NCBI GenBank assembly: GCA_900554625.1
Contig: USHP01000079.1
Coordinates: 1 to 7,865 of the forward strand
DNA length: 7,865 nucleotides
Direction of reading: 5' to 3'
DNA from: an uncultured Eubacteriales bacterium
GTDB lineage: Bacteria; Bacillota; Clostridia; Oscillospirales; Oscillospiraceae
Position numbers and translations under genes: made by a program
Notes under the pieces: model-generated
What the model saw: the letters and a program-made list of their open reading frames with translations, nothing else
Database searches by the model: none
What the model was told of the DNA's origin: nothing
Shown here: piece by piece, positions 5,780 through 7,865 of the stretch
Layout: the number at the start of each line of letters is the position of its first letter
How positions within the stretch are numbered: the first letter of the stretch is position 1

Positions 5780-6538
5780 ATGACAGCCTTGGAAGTACGC
5801 AATATTCAGAAAAATTACGGAAAGACGGAAGTGCTGAAAGATATCAGCTTTTCCCTGGAAAAAGGTCAGGTGCTTGCCATCATCGGCTCCTCCGGAAGCG
5901 GCAAAACTACCTTGCTTCGCTGCCTGAATTTCCTGGAAACACCCCAGGAAGGAAGCATCGTGGTCAACGGGAAAACCATCTTTGACGCTGCATCGGCTTC
6001 CAAACTGACCGATGAGCAGATCCGGGAGAACCGGCTGCACTTTGGACTGGTTTTCCAGTCGTTTAATCTGTTCCCTCAGTATAATGTGCTGCAAAATGTG
6101 ACCTTGGCGCCTACGCTGCTGAAGCTTGGCACGGCCCAGGAGATCCAGGAGAAGGCGAAAAAGTTGATTGCCCAAGTGGGCCTTTCGGAGCGTATCCAGG
6201 CCTACCCCTGTCAGCTCTCCGGTGGTCAGCAGCAGCGGGTAGCCATTGCCCGTGCTTTGGCGTTGAATCCGGATATCCTGTGCTTCGACGAACCCACCAG
6301 CGCCCTGGATCCGGAACTGACCGGGGAAGTGCTGAAGGTCATCAAGGGCTTGAAGAGCAAAGACAGCACCATGATTGTGGTAACCCATGAAATGGAATTT
6401 GCCCGGCATGTGGCGGACAAGGTGATCTTCATGGCAGATGGCATCATCGAGGAAATGGGCACTCCGGAGCAGGTCTTTGGAAATCCCCAAAAGGAGAAAA
6501 CGAAAGCATTCCTGCAAAAATCCCTGGAAGAATTTTGA
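5780..6538 (+). CDS. Amino-acid ABC transporter ATP-binding protein, GlnQ/HisP type
   Basis: This 252-residue cytoplasmic ATPase powers the importer. It has Walker A GSSGSGKTT (36-44), Q-loop VFQSFNLFP (Gln93), signature LSGGQQQR (146-153), Walker B ILCFDEPTSALD (166-177, catalytic Glu171) and switch His203 in VTHEM. The FNLFP and THEMEFAR stretches are typical of the polar amino-acid uptake ATPases. All catalytic residues are present. The frame stays open upstream to 5726, but the ATG at 5780 is the true start: TAAGGAGG (5764-5771) lies eight bases before it and the protein then begins at the normal family position. The gene ends 8 bases before a terminator and is the last of the operon. Confidence 0.95.
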   Translation: MTALEVRNIQKNYGKTEVLKDISFSLEKGQVLAIIGSSGSGKTTLLRCLNFLETPQEGSIVVNGKTIFDAASASKLTDEQIRENRLHFGLVFQSFNLFPQYNVLQNVTLAPTLLKLGTAQEIQEKAKKLIAQVGLSERIQAYPCQLSGGQQQRVAIARALALNPDILCFDEPTSALDPELTGEVLKVIKGLKSKDSTMIVVTHEMEFARHVADKVIFMADGIIEEMGTPEQVFGNPQKEKTKAFLQKSLEEF

Positions 6539-6545
6539 TTACAAC

Positions 6546-6576
6546 AAACGGCAGGCCCATTGGACCTGCCGTTTTC
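6546..6576. terminator. Terminator ending the importer operon, probably bidirectional
   Basis: A perfect 10-bp stem (AAACGGCAGG 6546-6555 with CCTGCCGTTT 6565-6574), a 9-base loop and TTTTC on the plus strand follow the ATPase stop. On the minus strand the stem is followed by GTTGTAATC, a weaker T-tract. It lies between convergent genes and may also serve the oxidoreductase gene, which stops at 6593. Confidence 0.85.
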
Positions 6577-6592
6577 TATGGGGATAATTGGG

Positions 6593-7576
6593 TTATTCGC
6601 AGGGGTAAACCAGCTGGAATTGCCGACGGATCTTGTCCATCAGCTGCATCATGTGCAGGGTTTCCTCGTGGGGCATAGAAGGACACTGAATGTTACCGGC
6701 TTCGATGCAATGGGCAGCCTCCATCACTTCGTATTCATACCCGGTCAGCTGAGCAGGGCAGGGGGTTTCCTGAATCAGCTGATAATTGCGGTCAAAGACA
6801 CGGAAGAACTGGGGATTATTGATGTTTTCCACCATCACAAAGCCCTTGCTGCCGTAAATTACCCCCTGTCGGTCGGATACACAGTGCATACCTGCGTTGA
6901 GCACGGCCATTTTTCCATCCTCCCAGGTAAGGGTAATGCTGTCGCACAAATCCACACCTTTGTCAGACTTGACGCAGGAAGCTTTCACATCGTCCGCCCG
7001 GCCAAAGACCATTTCCGCGAAATTCAGCGGGTAAACCCCCACATCCAGCAAGGCGCCACCAGCCAGTGCAGGTTCTGTCAGACGCACTTTGTCCTCAATG
7101 GCGTAGCACAGATTGGCAGTGAGCATCTGGGGCGTTCCGATGATCCCGGAATCTAGCAAATCCAGCAGCATTTTCCGCATGGGCTGGTAGCGGGTCCAAA
7201 TGGCTTCCGTAATCAGCAGCCCCTTTTCCCGGGCCTTCGTCATCAGGGCATCTGCCTGGGCGGCATTGACGGTAAAGGCTTTCTCGCACAAAACATGCTT
7301 CCCGTGCTCCAGACACTGCATTGCCTGGGCGTAGTGATGGGAATGGGGTGTGGCGATGTACACCAGCTGCACAGCTTCATCTGCCAGCATTTCCTCATAG
7401 GAGCCGTAAGACTTCTCGATACCGTACGTTTGTGCAAAGGCTTCTGCCCGCTCCGGACTCCGGGCAGCTACCGCATACAAGGACACCTGGTGGTTTCCTT
7501 GCTGGTTCATCATGGTTACGGTTTTCGCCATAGTGTGAGCGATGTTTCCGGCACCTAAAATTCCAAGTCGTACCAT
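6593..7576 (-). CDS. Gfo/Idh/MocA-family NAD(P)-dependent oxidoreductase
   Basis: This 327-residue enzyme has the N-terminal Rossmann fold with GILGAGNIAHTMAKT (5-19), then YIATPHSHH (73-81) and the family signature HVLCEKAFTVN (94-104), where Lys99 is the expected catalytic lysine. EAIWTRYQP (124-132) and GGALLDVGVYPLNFA (173-187) resemble the dihydrodiol/D-xylose dehydrogenase branch of the family. Members oxidise or reduce sugars, inositols or related hydroxy compounds with NAD(P). The substrate cannot be settled here. The ATG at 7576 is supported by AAAGGAGA nine bases upstream (around 7586-7593). It sits 17 bases after the ferredoxin-type gene's ribosome-site-containing gap (27 bases stop-to-start) and is probably the last gene of that operon. 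Length is normal for the family, with no frame damage. Confidence 0.92.
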   Translation of the reverse strand: MVRLGILGAGNIAHTMAKTVTMMNQQGNHQVSLYAVAARSPERAEAFAQTYGIEKSYGSYEEMLADEAVQLVYIATPHSHHYAQAMQCLEHGKHVLCEKAFTVNAAQADALMTKAREKGLLITEAIWTRYQPMRKMLLDLLDSGIIGTPQMLTANLCYAIEDKVRLTEPALAGGALLDVGVYPLNFAEMVFGRADDVKASCVKSDKGVDLCDSITLTWEDGKMAVLNAGMHCVSDRQGVIYGSKGFVMVENINNPQFFRVFDRNYQLIQETPCPAQLTGYEYEVMEAAHCIEAGNIQCPSMPHEETLHMMQLMDKIRRQFQLVYPCE

Positions 7577-7603
7577 AAGTCAATTCTCCTTTTTGGTTTG
7601 TTG

Positions 7604-7865
7604 TTACAGGAAAAGCTGGTTTTCTTTTCTGGATTGGCACGCAGGGCCGATTTTTTGACGAATAAACGCTACTTTTTCCGGGTCCGCCTGCCGGGCGTGG
7701 AGGGGGCATACCGCCACACAGCGCATACAGGAGATACAGGCGCTGCTGGCAGGCAAAGAGGGGGCTTCTTTGGAAATGGCACCCACAGGACAAACAGCAG
7801 CGCAGCTTCCGCAGCGGACGCAATCCTCATTAACTTCAATGGCAATGGGAACGGGATTATAGACC
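7604..7865 (-). CDS. EFR1-type ferredoxin domain protein, C-terminal part
   Basis: The gene runs off the right edge. About 87 C-terminal residues are visible in one open minus-strand frame ending with TAA at 7606-7604. They carry two [4Fe-4S] cluster motifs, CVRCGSCAAVCP (7822-7787) and CISCMRCVAVCP downstream, each with C-x2-C-x2-C-x3-C-P spacing. The tail ends RKENQLFL. This double-cluster ferredoxin followed by a xxNxLFL end is what I recall for EFR1-family proteins, which join an N-terminal flavodoxin-like domain to a C-terminal ferredoxin domain. The flavodoxin part would lie beyond the window and is not seen. It probably moves electrons between soluble partners in the cytoplasm. A GTG at 7786 lies between the two clusters and is not the start. 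The oxidoreductase gene follows after 27 bases. Confidence 0.85.
   Translation of the reverse strand, partial: VYNPVPIAIEVNEDCVRCGSCAAVCPVGAISKEAPSLPASSACISCMRCVAVCPLHARQADPEKVAFIRQKIGPACQSRKENQLFL

Noticed and set aside
6560..7156. A 198-codon plus-strand frame overlapping the oxidoreductase gene
   Set aside because: It starts inside the terminator hairpin loop and reads antisense to conserved Gfo/Idh/MocA motifs.

Overview
The window looks like chromosomal DNA from a low-to-mid-GC Gram-positive bacterium, most likely an anaerobic gut member of the Clostridia (Oscillospirales-like). This is an inference from gene content: a flavodoxin/ferredoxin-fusion (EFR1-type) protein, a YtrA-type GntR/ABC cassette, a lipoprotein amino-acid binding protein, strong AGGAGG-type ribosome binding sites and consensus sigma-A promoters. 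I see no mobile element, CRISPR array, tRNA, rRNA or phage gene. Nearly all of the DNA is accounted for by ten genes, two of them cut by the window edges.

Layout. (1) Positions 1-2101: the 3' end of an LrgB-family gene (+) converges on cstA (-), and the two share one perfect bidirectional terminator hairpin. cstA has a near-consensus promoter, and just upstream of its -35 box lies a pair of identical 10-bp direct repeats with a 21-bp period, a layout typical of LytTR response-regulator sites. (2) Positions 2071-4020, minus strand: a three-gene operon of a YtrA-type GntR regulator, an ABC ATPase and an ABC-2 type permease. The genes overlap or nearly touch. The promoter has an inverted repeat over its -10 box, and a palindromic terminator ends the unit. 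(3) Positions 4083-6576, plus strand: a complete polar amino-acid ABC importer (lipoprotein binding protein, permease, ATPase) with its own extended -10 promoter, a hairpin after the first gene and a terminator at the end. (4) Positions 6593-7865, minus strand: a Gfo/Idh/MocA-type NAD(P)-dependent oxidoreductase downstream of a partial EFR1-type ferredoxin protein, probably one operon entering from the right edge.

How the genes fit together. Members of both the LrgAB and CstA families have been linked to pyruvate uptake, and in several bacteria these genes are controlled by LytS/LytTR-type pyruvate-responsive two-component systems. The convergent pair with a LytTR-like operator therefore suggests a small carbon-overflow or pyruvate-uptake locus. 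The GntR/ABC cassette is probably self-regulated and may export or respond to an envelope-active compound, but its substrate cannot be read from sequence. The importer probably takes up a polar amino acid or a related small compound. I found no convincing evidence of a wholly new system. The most interesting signal is the regulatory region of cstA.
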